The position numbers and the translations under genes are program-made. The notes beneath the pieces are model-generated. The model was not told where the DNA came from, searched no databases, and saw only the letters and a list, made by a program, of their open reading frames with translations. Of a stretch of 64,000 nucleotides of DNA, positions 1 to 8,274 are shown piece after piece. The DNA is taken from the NCBI GenBank assembly GCA_964407695.1, contig CAYOWQ010000005.1, forward strand, positions 62,001 to 126,000, in the 5' to 3' direction. Each line of letters begins with the position of its first letter. The first letter of the stretch is position 1. Source of the stretch: CAYOWQ01 sp964407695 (lineage in GTDB: Bacteria > Planctomycetota > Phycisphaerae > Phycisphaerales > SM1A02).

Positions 1-174
1 ATCATTCTCGCGGGAGTTGCCGGCGGATGCCAGAAGCCGTTGTTTCCGGCCGACAGTCCTCGGACACAGTTTGAGTTGAACGACAGGATTCAGGGACGAA
101 GTGTGCCGCTTGAGGAGCCGGATGTCTTCGGGAATCCGCAGCCGGCGCTGCGAGCCCGCCTGGGGCGGAGGTAA
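1..174 (+). CDS. small lipoprotein, C-terminal part (5' end outside window)
   Basis: The frame is open from base 1 and ends at a TAA, giving 57 residues. It begins with a hydrophobic stretch that ends in A-G-G-C, which looks like the end of a lipoprotein signal peptide with Cys10 as the lipidated residue. The rest is a short polar tail with E-E-P-D-V-F-G-N-P-Q-P. The start codon lies left of the window. No enzymatic domain is visible. It sits 136 bp upstream of a peptidoglycan amidase on the same strand, so an envelope role is plausible, but that is inference from position only. Confidence 0.6.
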   Translation: MILAGVAGGCQKPLFPADSPRTQFELNDRIQGRSVPLEEPDVFGNPQPALRARLGRR

Positions 175-310
175 TCCTTGCCGTTGATTCAGCGCGGAGG
201 GTTGGGGCAAGGGGAAATCTCGTGCTTTTTCGCGTGAATCTGCAAGCCTTTCACGCGCCCTGAACCGATATTTGCATTACTCTTAGGGAAATCCCGCGAA
301 TTTCGATTTT

Positions 311-943
311 ATGAACCTCGTTCGATCCATCAAACGGCCTCATCTGGTCTGGGCAAGCTTCGCGGCTGCCATGACCCTCGTTACCGGAGTCCTGATAATC
401 GGTGACGGTGGGGCCCCGAGGGGGTTTGTCGCGACGACCCCGAGCCTGATCGCGGCCACGAACGGTCCGGAAATCGATCCGATTCTTCCGCGCGAGGCCC
501 CCTTGGACCGGTCTCGTTGGACGTCCATCGTCATTCATGATTCTGGAAGTCCGGCAGGCACGACGGAAGCCCTGCACCGACAGTTCCAGTCCATGGGTTA
601 CGACGGCCTTGGCTACCACTTTGTGATTGGCAACGGCCAGGGCCTGGGGGACGGCGTGGTCGACGTCGGGTACCGATGGAGCCGCCAGCTTCCCGGAGCG
701 CACGTGGCCGGCCCCCGAGCCGAAGATTTCAATCTGCACTCCGTCGGAATCTGCCTGATTGGCAACGGAAATCTTCGTGCGTTTTCGGACCGGCAGTTTG
801 AAGAGATCGTTTCGCTGGTGCGGCGGCTTCAGGCGGAGCTTGGAATCCCCGCCGATCACGTCTTTCTCCATCACGATCTCGCCTCGGTTGCAGCCCCCGG
901 GCGGTTCTTCCCCGAGGCTGAATTCCGACTTCGGCTGAGATAG
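311..943 (+). CDS. N-acetylmuramoyl-L-alanine amidase / PGRP-like protein
   Basis: This is a 210-residue protein with an N-terminal membrane anchor (about residues 12-31) and an amidase_2/PGRP fold from about residue 68. Such enzymes cut the bond between N-acetylmuramic acid and L-Ala in peptidoglycan. Visible family positions are the zinc His76 (I-V-I-H-D-S), Tyr102 (G-Y-H-F), and a second zinc His at 187 in H-H-D-L followed by P-G-R-F-F-P. In the usual H-R-D-x(4)-x-C-P-G-R pattern the third ligand would be Cys195. Here it is Ala, and the Thr/Lys two positions earlier is Val193. It may therefore bind peptidoglycan without cutting it, or use a different ligand. No strong ribosome-binding site is seen. 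Confidence 0.8.
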   Translation: MNLVRSIKRPHLVWASFAAAMTLVTGVLIIGDGGAPRGFVATTPSLIAATNGPEIDPILPREAPLDRSRWTSIVIHDSGSPAGTTEALHRQFQSMGYDGLGYHFVIGNGQGLGDGVVDVGYRWSRQLPGAHVAGPRAEDFNLHSVGICLIGNGNLRAFSDRQFEEIVSLVRRLQAELGIPADHVFLHHDLASVAAPGRFFPEAEFRLRLR

Positions 944-1089
944 GCCGAATTCGTTGACGTTGCCCAACCGGCTGTTGGCGACTACCTTACCGATTGTCTG
1001 TTTCATGCGCTGGGTCGCCGTGCAGCGCATGCGGTCGAAGCGTTTCGACCGGGTGCAGCATTTCTGCACGGCATCCCAATGAAGGCTGG

Positions 1090-1980
1090 ATGAGCAACGG
1101 ACAGACCATCTTCGGTTATCGGATTCTCGCCAAGATCGGGACTGGGGCTGCCTCGACGATCTTCGCCATTCAGGATCCCAAGACCAAGCAGGTCTGGGCC
1201 TTGAAGCACGTCATCAAGAATACGGAGAAGGATCAGCGATTTCTCGAGCAGGTCGAGCAGGAATACTCCATTGGATCGAAACTCGATCACATCAACATCC
1301 GGGCGACCGAGCGAATCATCAGGCACCGAAAGCTCTTCCGCGTCACCGACATCGCCCTGATCATGGAGTTGGTGGACGCCCAGAGCCTCGACCAGCGTCC
1401 ACCCAAGACCCAGGCCCAGGCGACCCGGATTTTCTCCCAGGTGGCTCGAGGACTGGCGCACATGCATTCGCGCGGGTTTGTTCACGCCGATATGAAACCC
1501 AGCAATGTGCTCGTGACCGAAGAGGACATTGTCAAGATCATTGATCTTGGCCAGGCCTGCCCGGTCGGCACAGTGAAGAAGCGGATCCAGGGCACCCCGG
1601 GGTACATGGCTCCAGAGCAGGCGCATCGCGAGGCGATCACGCCGCAGACGGATATCTACAACTTCGGCGCCACGATGTATTGGGTCCTCACACGCGAGGT
1701 GATCCCGACAGCGCTGCCGCCGAAGGACGAGAGCGGCGGCCTCTACACCGGCGCGATCGATCGTGAATTTGTCGAGCCGCCGGTGCCACCACACGTGAAG
1801 AATCCCCTGGTGCCCGCCCAGCTTTCGAAGCTGATTCTCGATTGCGTGCAGCTTGACATGAAGAGCCGTCCGGAATCGATGGACATCGTGGCGCGCCGCC
1901 TGGATATCGTCGGTGACCTGCTTGAGACACCCGTTACGGCCCCGCCGCCGGTCGTGAACGAAGAAGACACCATGTTCTAA
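1090..1980 (+). CDS. Hanks-type serine/threonine protein kinase
   Basis: This is a compact 296-residue soluble kinase made of little more than the catalytic domain. Visible landmarks are a Gly-rich loop (I-G-T-G-A-A-S-T), the ATP-anchoring Lys in W-A-L-K-H-V, the catalytic loop H-A-D-M-K-P-S-N (HRD altered to HAD, with the catalytic Asp kept), D-L-G in place of DFG, and G-Y-M-A-P-E-Q. I chose the internal ATG because the protein then begins with M-S-N-G-Q-T-I-F-G-Y directly before the kinase fold and a GAAGG lies just upstream. An upstream in-frame extension from 994 has no kinase-like sequence. There is no transmembrane or sensor domain. Substrates are unknown. Confidence 0.85.
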   Translation: MSNGQTIFGYRILAKIGTGAASTIFAIQDPKTKQVWALKHVIKNTEKDQRFLEQVEQEYSIGSKLDHINIRATERIIRHRKLFRVTDIALIMELVDAQSLDQRPPKTQAQATRIFSQVARGLAHMHSRGFVHADMKPSNVLVTEEDIVKIIDLGQACPVGTVKKRIQGTPGYMAPEQAHREAITPQTDIYNFGATMYWVLTREVIPTALPPKDESGGLYTGAIDREFVEPPVPPHVKNPLVPAQLSKLILDCVQLDMKSRPESMDIVARRLDIVGDLLETPVTAPPPVVNEEDTMF

Positions 1981-2022
1981 GACGTTTCAGGACGCGCCCG
2001 CGGCCGATATGCTCAGGGGTCG

Positions 2023-3027
2023 ATGCCGATTCTTGCCGAGAGCTACGTTCACCGCATCAACCCGTTCCTGATTGATTTCGGGCACGGTTTCGGGATTCGG
2101 TGGTATGGCATCGCCTATCTCTGTGGGTTCCTGATCGCATGGCTCCTGCTTCGCCGCCTTGCCCGCACCGGCAGGACTCTCCTGAAGCCGTCACAGGTTG
2201 GCGATTTCATCACCGCCGGCATCATTGGTGTGATTGTCGGCGGGCGCGTGGGGCACGTCGTCTTCTACGAGCCCCATCTGCTGTGGGAATTCAGTTCGAC
2301 AATTCCATTCTGGGGTTTGCTCGAGATCAATCGGGGAGGAATGTCGAGCCATGGGGGCATGATCGGAGTGTTGGTCGCCACGATGTGGTTTGCCATACGG
2401 CGAAACATCTCACTCTGGCACATGCTCGATGTGGCCGCGTTCATCGCCCCGCCGGGCCTTGGTTTTGGAAGGATCGCCAATTTCATCAACGGCGAACTGG
2501 TCGGCAAACCAATTTCCGCATCAATGCAGCAAGATCCTCCGTGGTGGAGTCTGAAGTTTCCACAGGAAGTTCTTGATCCGGCGTTTGTGGGCCGCCAGGC
2601 CATGATGGTGCTGCGGCCATCCTCGATTGATCCGGTCGAGTTTCCGCAGCATGTGTACCGGGCCTTGATCGAACGCGCTGAACCACTGACGTCGCAGGTC
2701 TTGCCGCTGCTTCCAGCGCGGTATCCATCCCAGTTCTTCCAGGCCGCGACCGACGGCGTGATTCTGATGGCGTTGCTCGTTGCGGTCTGGTGGAGGCCGC
2801 GAAAGCCGGGTGTGATCGGGGCGTGGTTTCTGATCGGCTACGGTGTTCTGCGACTGGTGACAGAGCAGTTTCGAGAGCCCGATGCCGGCGTCAAGCACCT
2901 TGGCGGCCTGACGTTGCCGATGGCTCTTTCGGTGGGGATGGTGGTTGCGGGGCTGCTGCTGGGTGTATTTGCGTCGCGCCGAGAAGCGGAACCAGTCTGG
3001 GGAACCGGACCACGTCGAGCGGCGTGA
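2023..3027 (+). CDS. lgt: prolipoprotein diacylglyceryl transferase Lgt
   Basis: This integral membrane enzyme moves diacylglycerol from phosphatidylglycerol to the lipobox Cys of prolipoproteins, the first step of lipoprotein maturation. The 334-residue protein carries the family signature G-R-I-A-N-F-I-N-G-E-L-V-G, the N-R-G-G-M-S-S-H-G-G-M segment, G-G-R-V-G-H-V-V-F-Y-E-P, and an N-terminal W-Y-G-I-A-Y block. It is slightly longer than typical Lgt because of the loop around residues 165-225. Seven or so hydrophobic helices are visible. A TATGCT hexamer ends 9 nt before the ATG and may be the -10 of a near-leaderless promoter. Several candidate lipoproteins are encoded elsewhere in the window. 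Confidence 0.95.
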   Translation: MPILAESYVHRINPFLIDFGHGFGIRWYGIAYLCGFLIAWLLLRRLARTGRTLLKPSQVGDFITAGIIGVIVGGRVGHVVFYEPHLLWEFSSTIPFWGLLEINRGGMSSHGGMIGVLVATMWFAIRRNISLWHMLDVAAFIAPPGLGFGRIANFINGELVGKPISASMQQDPPWWSLKFPQEVLDPAFVGRQAMMVLRPSSIDPVEFPQHVYRALIERAEPLTSQVLPLLPARYPSQFFQAATDGVILMALLVAVWWRPRKPGVIGAWFLIGYGVLRLVTEQFREPDAGVKHLGGLTLPMALSVGMVVAGLLLGVFASRREAEPVWGTGPRRAA

Positions 3028-3093
3028 ATTTCCTTGCAAGTGCCGAATGTCACGACACAATTCGTGTAGGCGCCGATCAAGGAGTCGCACCCG

Positions 3094-4746
3094 ATGCCGA
3101 AGAGTCGACTAATGCTCGCGGGGATTTTGCTTTGTTGCGCACCGATTCATGCAGGGGACGTCGATTGTGGCGGCTGCACCGGGGACGTAAATGGTGATCT
3201 GACCGTTGACGGTGCTGACCTGGGGCTTCTGCTGAGCGTATGGGGCCGGGGGAGCCAGTGCTCCGACCTGAATCAGGACGGCATCACCGATGGCGCAGAC
3301 CTCGGCCTGCTTCTCTCCAGTTGGGGAGATTGCAGCTGCCCTGTTGAGGCGGGGCTGGTTGTTCCGGAAGGTGATTCCCCACTCACGGGGATCGCCGAGC
3401 TGCTGATCGTTGCCCAAAGCGCTTGCGGACCCTGGATTCCGATGCAGGGCGCGACGTTCGAGGCCTCACAGGATGGTCTCGTCTGGCGGGCGATTGACAC
3501 GGTGTTGCCGCTTGAAGCGGAGGGGTTCAGTTTCCTCTCCGGCTTGGCCTCAGCGCGGTGGGACACCTCGGACGTCGAATCCGGACCGTGGCAGGTGCGA
3601 GGGGCTGTAATTCTGGAGGATGGCACAACAGTTTCAACAGAGGTCGTGGATGTCGATGTGGCGAAAGTGCCGACGGCGACGGCGATACTGGCGGGGGTTG
3701 GTCCACGAGGGATTACGCTGGACGGCGCTTCGTCGTCGAGCCCCAACGGCCCCATCGTGGAATGGACCTGGCTCTTCCCCTCGGGCGACATTATTCATGG
3801 TCCGCTGGCGACGATCGGGCTGCCTGACCATGCGACCACTCTCGCGTTCATTCTGACGGTGACCGACGCGGCCGGATTCTCCGGTGACTCGTTGTACGCC
3901 ATTGATCCCGGCCCGCCGGTCGTTGTGAAGAAGGAAGAGGGGTGCGTCTGCAAATCAATCGAGCTGCGCGGCGACCAGGCCGATGAATCGAAAGCGGCGG
4001 GACCGGACGGGGACGATTCCGACAATGACGGCTGGCCGGACAAGGGCCAGCCCTGGTCGGGCAAGAAGCTGGGAAAGATGGGAGACGACACCGAGAATCG
4101 AGTCACGAACGGCGAAAAGGCCTGGACCGGCGTGAAATTCGAGATCCTCGCCGAGGTGACCGGCGATCCGAAGCTCTGCAAGGAGATTCAGGTTCGGAAG
4201 AGCCGTTGGATCTACAAGGGGCTCACCAAGGAGGTGTGCGAGAAGAACGACGGCGCTTGGGATGCGGCGGCAATGACATGCACCAAGTATGGATCGTGGA
4301 CGGGAAAATCCAAGGACATCGATATGGATGGCATGTTGAACTCACCACCGGACCTGGACGTCGGGACGAAGATGAAGTGCGAGGACGCGGGGGGCTCGTG
4401 GAGCAACGGGAATTGCACCATGACGTTTCCACAAGACAAGGCGGCTTATGGACCGGATGTTCCAAAGGATTCGGCCAAGGGTGGCGCGTATGAAGAGCCA
4501 TGGACCTACAAGAAGCATGTGAAAGGCAAGGTCGTTACGTTCGATTCCCCGGGATTCAACAACGCCGCGGATGGATCAACCTACGTCTCCGACTTCATGT
4601 TCATGATTCGCGGAACCGACGGCACGTATTGCTATGTCGCGTTCACTGTGACGCTGGAGCGTAAGGCGGGGCCCGACACCGAGAAGATTGAACAGACCGG
4701 AACGGCCGTGGGTGCGACAACGGTTCCCGGTATCAATGCGCCATAG
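3094..4746 (+). CDS. secreted protein with N-terminal dockerin-like repeat pair
   Basis: This is a 550-residue exported protein. A signal peptide covers about residues 1-21. Immediately after it come two EF-hand/dockerin-like units: D-V-N-G-D-L-T-V-D-G-A-D-L-G-L-L-L, then D-L-N-Q-D-G-I-T-D-G-A-D-L-G-L-L-L. In the other three tagged proteins of this window the pair is at the C-terminus. The middle part (about residues 85-270) looks beta-rich and Ig/PKD-like, with the ending V-T-D-A-A-G. The C-terminal half is polar and Lys-rich with scattered Cys (V-C-E-K-N-D-G-A-W; C-E-D-A-G-G-S-W). No enzyme motif was recognised. AAGGAG upstream of the ATG is a good ribosome-binding site. The gene ends 16 bp from the convergent E2 gene. 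Confidence 0.75.
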   Translation: MPKSRLMLAGILLCCAPIHAGDVDCGGCTGDVNGDLTVDGADLGLLLSVWGRGSQCSDLNQDGITDGADLGLLLSSWGDCSCPVEAGLVVPEGDSPLTGIAELLIVAQSACGPWIPMQGATFEASQDGLVWRAIDTVLPLEAEGFSFLSGLASARWDTSDVESGPWQVRGAVILEDGTTVSTEVVDVDVAKVPTATAILAGVGPRGITLDGASSSSPNGPIVEWTWLFPSGDIIHGPLATIGLPDHATTLAFILTVTDAAGFSGDSLYAIDPGPPVVVKKEEGCVCKSIELRGDQADESKAAGPDGDDSDNDGWPDKGQPWSGKKLGKMGDDTENRVTNGEKAWTGVKFEILAEVTGDPKLCKEIQVRKSRWIYKGLTKEVCEKNDGAWDAAAMTCTKYGSWTGKSKDIDMDGMLNSPPDLDVGTKMKCEDAGGSWSNGNCTMTFPQDKAAYGPDVPKDSAKGGAYEEPWTYKKHVKGKVVTFDSPGFNNAADGSTYVSDFMFMIRGTDGTYCYVAFTVTLERKAGPDTEKIEQTGTAVGATTVPGINAP

Positions 4747-4762
4747 GGCAACGGTGCCGGTT

Positions 4763-6127
4763 TCAGGATCCCAGCAACCCGGCCGGGTTCTCAAGCAATT
4801 GCACGACCGAATTCAGGAACCGGGCCCCTTCCGCGCCGTCAACAACGCGGTGATCGCACGAGAGCGATAACGGGAGAACCATTCCGGCATAGAACTGGCC
4901 GTGCTTGACGAGCACTCGCTCCTTGGCCCGGCCTGCGGCGAGAATGGCGACCTCGGGATAGTTGATGATCGGCGTGGCGAACATGCCGCCATAGGAGCCG
5001 ACGTTGGAGATCGTGAAGGTGCCGCCGGTCAGTTCTTCACGGGCGACGGTTCGGTTGTGGCATCGGGCGGCAAGGTCCTTCACGGCATCACCAAGCTGCA
5101 CAATGGAGCGTTGGTCGGCGTTGGCGATGACCGGAACCATGAGGCCATGGTCGGTATCAACAGCGCAGCCGAGGTTGATGACGCCCTTCCACAGGATTTC
5201 TTCCTTCGCGTCGTCCACATTGGCGTTGAGCGCTGGGTGCTTTCGCAGGGCTTTGCAGACCGCGCTCATGATGAAGGGAAGGAGCGAGAGTTTCTGGCCC
5301 AGAACGGCGGCATATTCCTTGCGTTTGCGGTCAAGCGCGGTGACGTCGGCCTCGTCGACCACGGTGAAGTGAACGGCCGTGTGAACGGAATGAGAAAGGG
5401 CCTGGGCAATCTTGCGGCGAACGCCTCGGAAGGGGATGCGCTGAGAGACTCCGTCGGCCGAGACCTGGACTGCGGGCATTGGCTGATGGGAGGTGGATTT
5501 TGAAGGCCGGGCGGGTGCTGCCGCAGTTCCCCCAGCGGCGGATTCGATATCCGACGCGGTGACTCGGCCGCCGCGACCAGAGCCGGGAATGGTGTTGATG
5601 TCCACACCCATCTCGCGGGCGATACGTCGAACCGCCGGTGTGGCAAGGGCTTTGCCGGCAGGATGGACGCCGTTGGATTCTGACGTTGTCCCGGCCTTGC
5701 GGATGAACCGGTCCGAGACACTGAGGGTGCCGGAAACATTGCCGACCACGGTGCCGGCATCCTCGGATTCGGCCGCACGTGAGGCGATTCCGGCGGAGAC
5801 GTCGCATGCGGCCGGCGCCTTGGCAGATTTGGCGGGTGCAGGGGCAGTCTTGGAGCTGGAGGCCTGGCCGACGTCGTAGGTTACGAGGATGGAGCCGACG
5901 TTGATGATGTCGCCCTCCTTGCCCTTGAGATCCTTGATGGTGCCGGCCCAAGGCGAAGGCACTTCAACAAGGGCCTTGTCGGTCTCCATCTCAGCCAGAA
6001 TCTCGTGTTCCTTGACCGTTTGGCCCGGCTTGACGCGCCACTTGATCAGTTCAGCTTCATGAACACCTTCGCCGAGGTCGGGAAGGATGAAGTGGGACTT
6101 GTCGGATGGTTGCTTTACACCGGCCAT
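4763..6127 (-). CDS. branched-chain 2-oxo acid dehydrogenase E2 (dihydrolipoamide acyltransferase)
   Basis: This is the core subunit of a 2-oxo acid dehydrogenase complex. It carries the acyl group on a lipoyl arm and passes it to CoA. In its 454 residues I see a lipoyl domain with the modified Lys at about 51 in E-T-D-K-A-L-V-E-V, an Ala/Pro-rich linker, a peripheral-subunit-binding domain at about 152-187 (A-T-P-A-V-R-R-I-A-R-E), a second linker, and the catalytic domain ending with D-H-R-V-V-D-G (His about 426, Asp about 430). It is the last gene of a run starting with a leucine-dehydrogenase-like gene, which favours branched-chain oxo acids over pyruvate. The separate E1-alpha and E1-beta genes agree with this. 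No E3 gene is nearby. Confidence 0.9.
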   Translation of the reverse strand: MAGVKQPSDKSHFILPDLGEGVHEAELIKWRVKPGQTVKEHEILAEMETDKALVEVPSPWAGTIKDLKGKEGDIINVGSILVTYDVGQASSSKTAPAPAKSAKAPAACDVSAGIASRAAESEDAGTVVGNVSGTLSVSDRFIRKAGTTSESNGVHPAGKALATPAVRRIAREMGVDINTIPGSGRGGRVTASDIESAAGGTAAAPARPSKSTSHQPMPAVQVSADGVSQRIPFRGVRRKIAQALSHSVHTAVHFTVVDEADVTALDRKRKEYAAVLGQKLSLLPFIMSAVCKALRKHPALNANVDDAKEEILWKGVINLGCAVDTDHGLMVPVIANADQRSIVQLGDAVKDLAARCHNRTVAREELTGGTFTISNVGSYGGMFATPIINYPEVAILAAGRAKERVLVKHGQFYAGMVLPLSLSCDHRVVDGAEGARFLNSVVQLLENPAGLLGS

Positions 6128-6182
6128 GCGTCATCGCTCCCTTCTTTCATCGGCCATTCTACGGGCAACGCACAGCGAGGGC

Positions 6183-7151
6183 CTAATAAGCCGCAACTTC
6201 CTCAATCGCTCGCTCAATTCGTGAGGCGTCGGGCATGTACTCCAGTTCGAGCTTGTAATACGGCATGATCGTGTCGAATCCGGTAATGCGCTGAACCGGG
6301 GCTTCCAGGTACAGGAAGCAGGTTTCCATAATGCGGGTGGCAATTTCAGCGCCAAAGCCGCCAGTCTTGGGGGCTTCATGAACAACGACCACGCGGCCGG
6401 TCTTTCGGACGCTGGCCTCGATCGCTTCCATGTCGAGCGGGTAGATCGTGCGCAAGTCGATCAGTTCGACTGATTTGCCACTCTTCTCGATTGCCTGCAT
6501 GCATTGAATCACGCTGGCGCCCCACGACACCATGGTGATGTCATCGCCCTCGGCGACAACCCGAGCCTTGCCAATGGGAATCGTGTATTCATCCTCGGGC
6601 ACTTCCTCGCGGAAGGCCCGATAAATGCGCTTGGGTTCGAAGAAGATGACCGGATCGGGATCGCGAATGGCGGAGATGAGCAGGCCCTTGGCGTCATAGG
6701 GCGAGGAGGGCATTACCACCTTGATGCCGGGCGTGTGTGCGTAGATGGCTTCAGGCGAGTCACTGTGAAGCTCGGGCGCATGGATGCCGCCGCCGACCGG
6801 AACGCGCACCGTCAACGGAACGGTGAAGGCGCCGCGAGTGCGGGTGCGCATGCGGGCCGCGTGGGAACACAACTGGTCATACGCCGGGCCGAGGAAACCT
6901 TCGAATTGGATCTCGGGAATCGGTCGCAGCCCGGCCATGGCGAGGCCGATAGAGGTACCGATGATGCCGGATTCAGCGAGCGGCGTGTCGACGACGCGAT
7001 CGCCGCCGAAGCGCTTGTGTAGACCCTCGGTGACGCGGAAGACGCCGCCGTTCGGGCCGACATCCTCACCGAGAATGATGACGCGATCGTCCTTTTCCAT
7101 CTCCTGGACAAGGGCGAGATTGATTGCTTGAACGAGCGTGAGATTAGCCAT
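6183..7151 (-). CDS. 2-oxo acid dehydrogenase E1 component, beta subunit
   Basis: This is the 322-residue beta subunit of the thiamine-diphosphate-dependent E1. It pairs with the alpha subunit to decarboxylate the oxo acid and acylate the E2 lipoyl group. The family pattern is clear: L-G-E-D-V-G-P-N-G-G-V-F, then D-T-P-L-A-E-S-G-I-I-G and I-Q-F-E-G-F-L. The C-terminal transketolase-like half contains L-R-T-I-Y-P-L-D and V-V-V-H-E-A-P-K-T-G-G-F-G. Its start overlaps the end of the E1-alpha gene by 8 bp, which points to translational coupling and equal amounts of both subunits. The E2 gene follows after 55 bp. Confidence 0.93.
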   Translation of the reverse strand: MANLTLVQAINLALVQEMEKDDRVIILGEDVGPNGGVFRVTEGLHKRFGGDRVVDTPLAESGIIGTSIGLAMAGLRPIPEIQFEGFLGPAYDQLCSHAARMRTRTRGAFTVPLTVRVPVGGGIHAPELHSDSPEAIYAHTPGIKVVMPSSPYDAKGLLISAIRDPDPVIFFEPKRIYRAFREEVPEDEYTIPIGKARVVAEGDDITMVSWGASVIQCMQAIEKSGKSVELIDLRTIYPLDMEAIEASVRKTGRVVVVHEAPKTGGFGAEIATRIMETCFLYLEAPVQRITGFDTIMPYYKLELEYMPDASRIERAIEEVAAY

Positions 7152-8274
7152 GGAGTTGATGCCTTGATGCCTCGGCGCCGCCGACCTGGCTCGGGTCCTG
7201 GCCGATGGAGCTTGTCTGCATGGTGTCGCGCTGCAAAGTGAGATCCGGGTTCAGCTCGGCATACATGTAATTGAAAAAGTCGGCCTTGTCCGGGGCGGCG
7301 ATCTCTTCCGCGCGCTGCACAGCGGCGGTGACTTCCTGCTGGGCCCGCTCCTGCAGCGCGGCTTCCTTGGAGTCATTCCAGAGCTTCTTTTCCTTCAGCA
7401 GGCCGCGAAGGCGAATCAGCGGATCGCGCATCTTCCACATATCGACCTCGGCTGCGTCGCGGTAGCGACGGGCGTCGTCGGCGGTGGTGTGGTCTCCGAG
7501 CCGATACGTCACTGCTTCGATGAAATGGGGCCGGCGGGTCTTGCGGGATTTCTCCGCGGCCATCTTCACACAGTGCACGACGGCAAAGAGGTCATTGCCG
7601 TCGCACTGAATGGTGTCCATGCCATAGGCGATCGCGCGCTGGGCAATGGTGGGGGCTGAACATTGAATCTTTCCAGGCACCGAGATGGCCCAGAAGTTGT
7701 TCTGACAGAAGAAAATGACAGGAATGTCGAGGTTGGCGGCGAAATTCATGGCTTCATGGAAGTCACCTTCGCTGGTCGCGCCATCGCCGAAAAACGTGCA
7801 GGCGATGTTGTCCTCGCCGCGATACTTGGCTGCCCAGGCCAGCCCTGTGGCATGAAGCATCTGCGTGCCGATGGGGATCGCAAGCGGCATGATGTGGAGG
7901 TCGCGCGGGATCTGATTGCCGCGTTCGTCGCCCATCCAATGCAGAAGTATGTACTCCATCGCCAGCCCGCGCCAGAACAGTCCGGCGTTCTCCCGATAGC
8001 ACGGCACGAGCCAGTCGTCCTTGCGGAGCACGTAGGCAGCGCCCAGCGAGGTCGCCTCCTGGCCCATATTCTGCGGATACGTGCCCATGCGACCGGAGCG
8101 CTGCAACTTGAACGCCACCTCGTCAAGGTGGCGGCAGATCGACATGTGCTCGTAGAGCTTGACGAGATCGTCGTCAGGGATCAGCCCCTTGCCGAGCTTG
8201 GCATCGAACTTGCCATGCTCGTCGAGGATGGAAACATGCTCAATCTCAGTCTTGTAGGCGGTCTTAATGGGCAT
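7144..8274 (-). CDS. 2-oxo acid dehydrogenase E1 component, alpha subunit
   Basis: This is the 376-residue alpha subunit that carries the thiamine diphosphate site. The binding motif is visible as G-D-G-A-T-S-E-G-D-F-H-E-A followed by N-F-A-A-N and ending C-Q-N-N-F-W-A-I-S. The phosphorylation-loop region reads T-Y-R-L-G-D-H-T-T-A-D-D, typical of the branched-chain and acetoin type enzymes. The C-terminus extends past the usual end with a Ser/Gln-rich tail. The gene overlaps the leucine-dehydrogenase-like gene upstream by 11 bp and E1-beta downstream by 8 bp, so the three are almost certainly one transcript. Branched-chain specificity is inferred from context. Confidence 0.92.
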   Translation of the reverse strand: MPIKTAYKTEIEHVSILDEHGKFDAKLGKGLIPDDDLVKLYEHMSICRHLDEVAFKLQRSGRMGTYPQNMGQEATSLGAAYVLRKDDWLVPCYRENAGLFWRGLAMEYILLHWMGDERGNQIPRDLHIMPLAIPIGTQMLHATGLAWAAKYRGEDNIACTFFGDGATSEGDFHEAMNFAANLDIPVIFFCQNNFWAISVPGKIQCSAPTIAQRAIAYGMDTIQCDGNDLFAVVHCVKMAAEKSRKTRRPHFIEAVTYRLGDHTTADDARRYRDAAEVDMWKMRDPLIRLRGLLKEKKLWNDSKEAALQERAQQEVTAAVQRAEEIAAPDKADFFNYMYAELNPDLTLQRDTMQTSSIGQDPSQVGGAEASRHQLHG

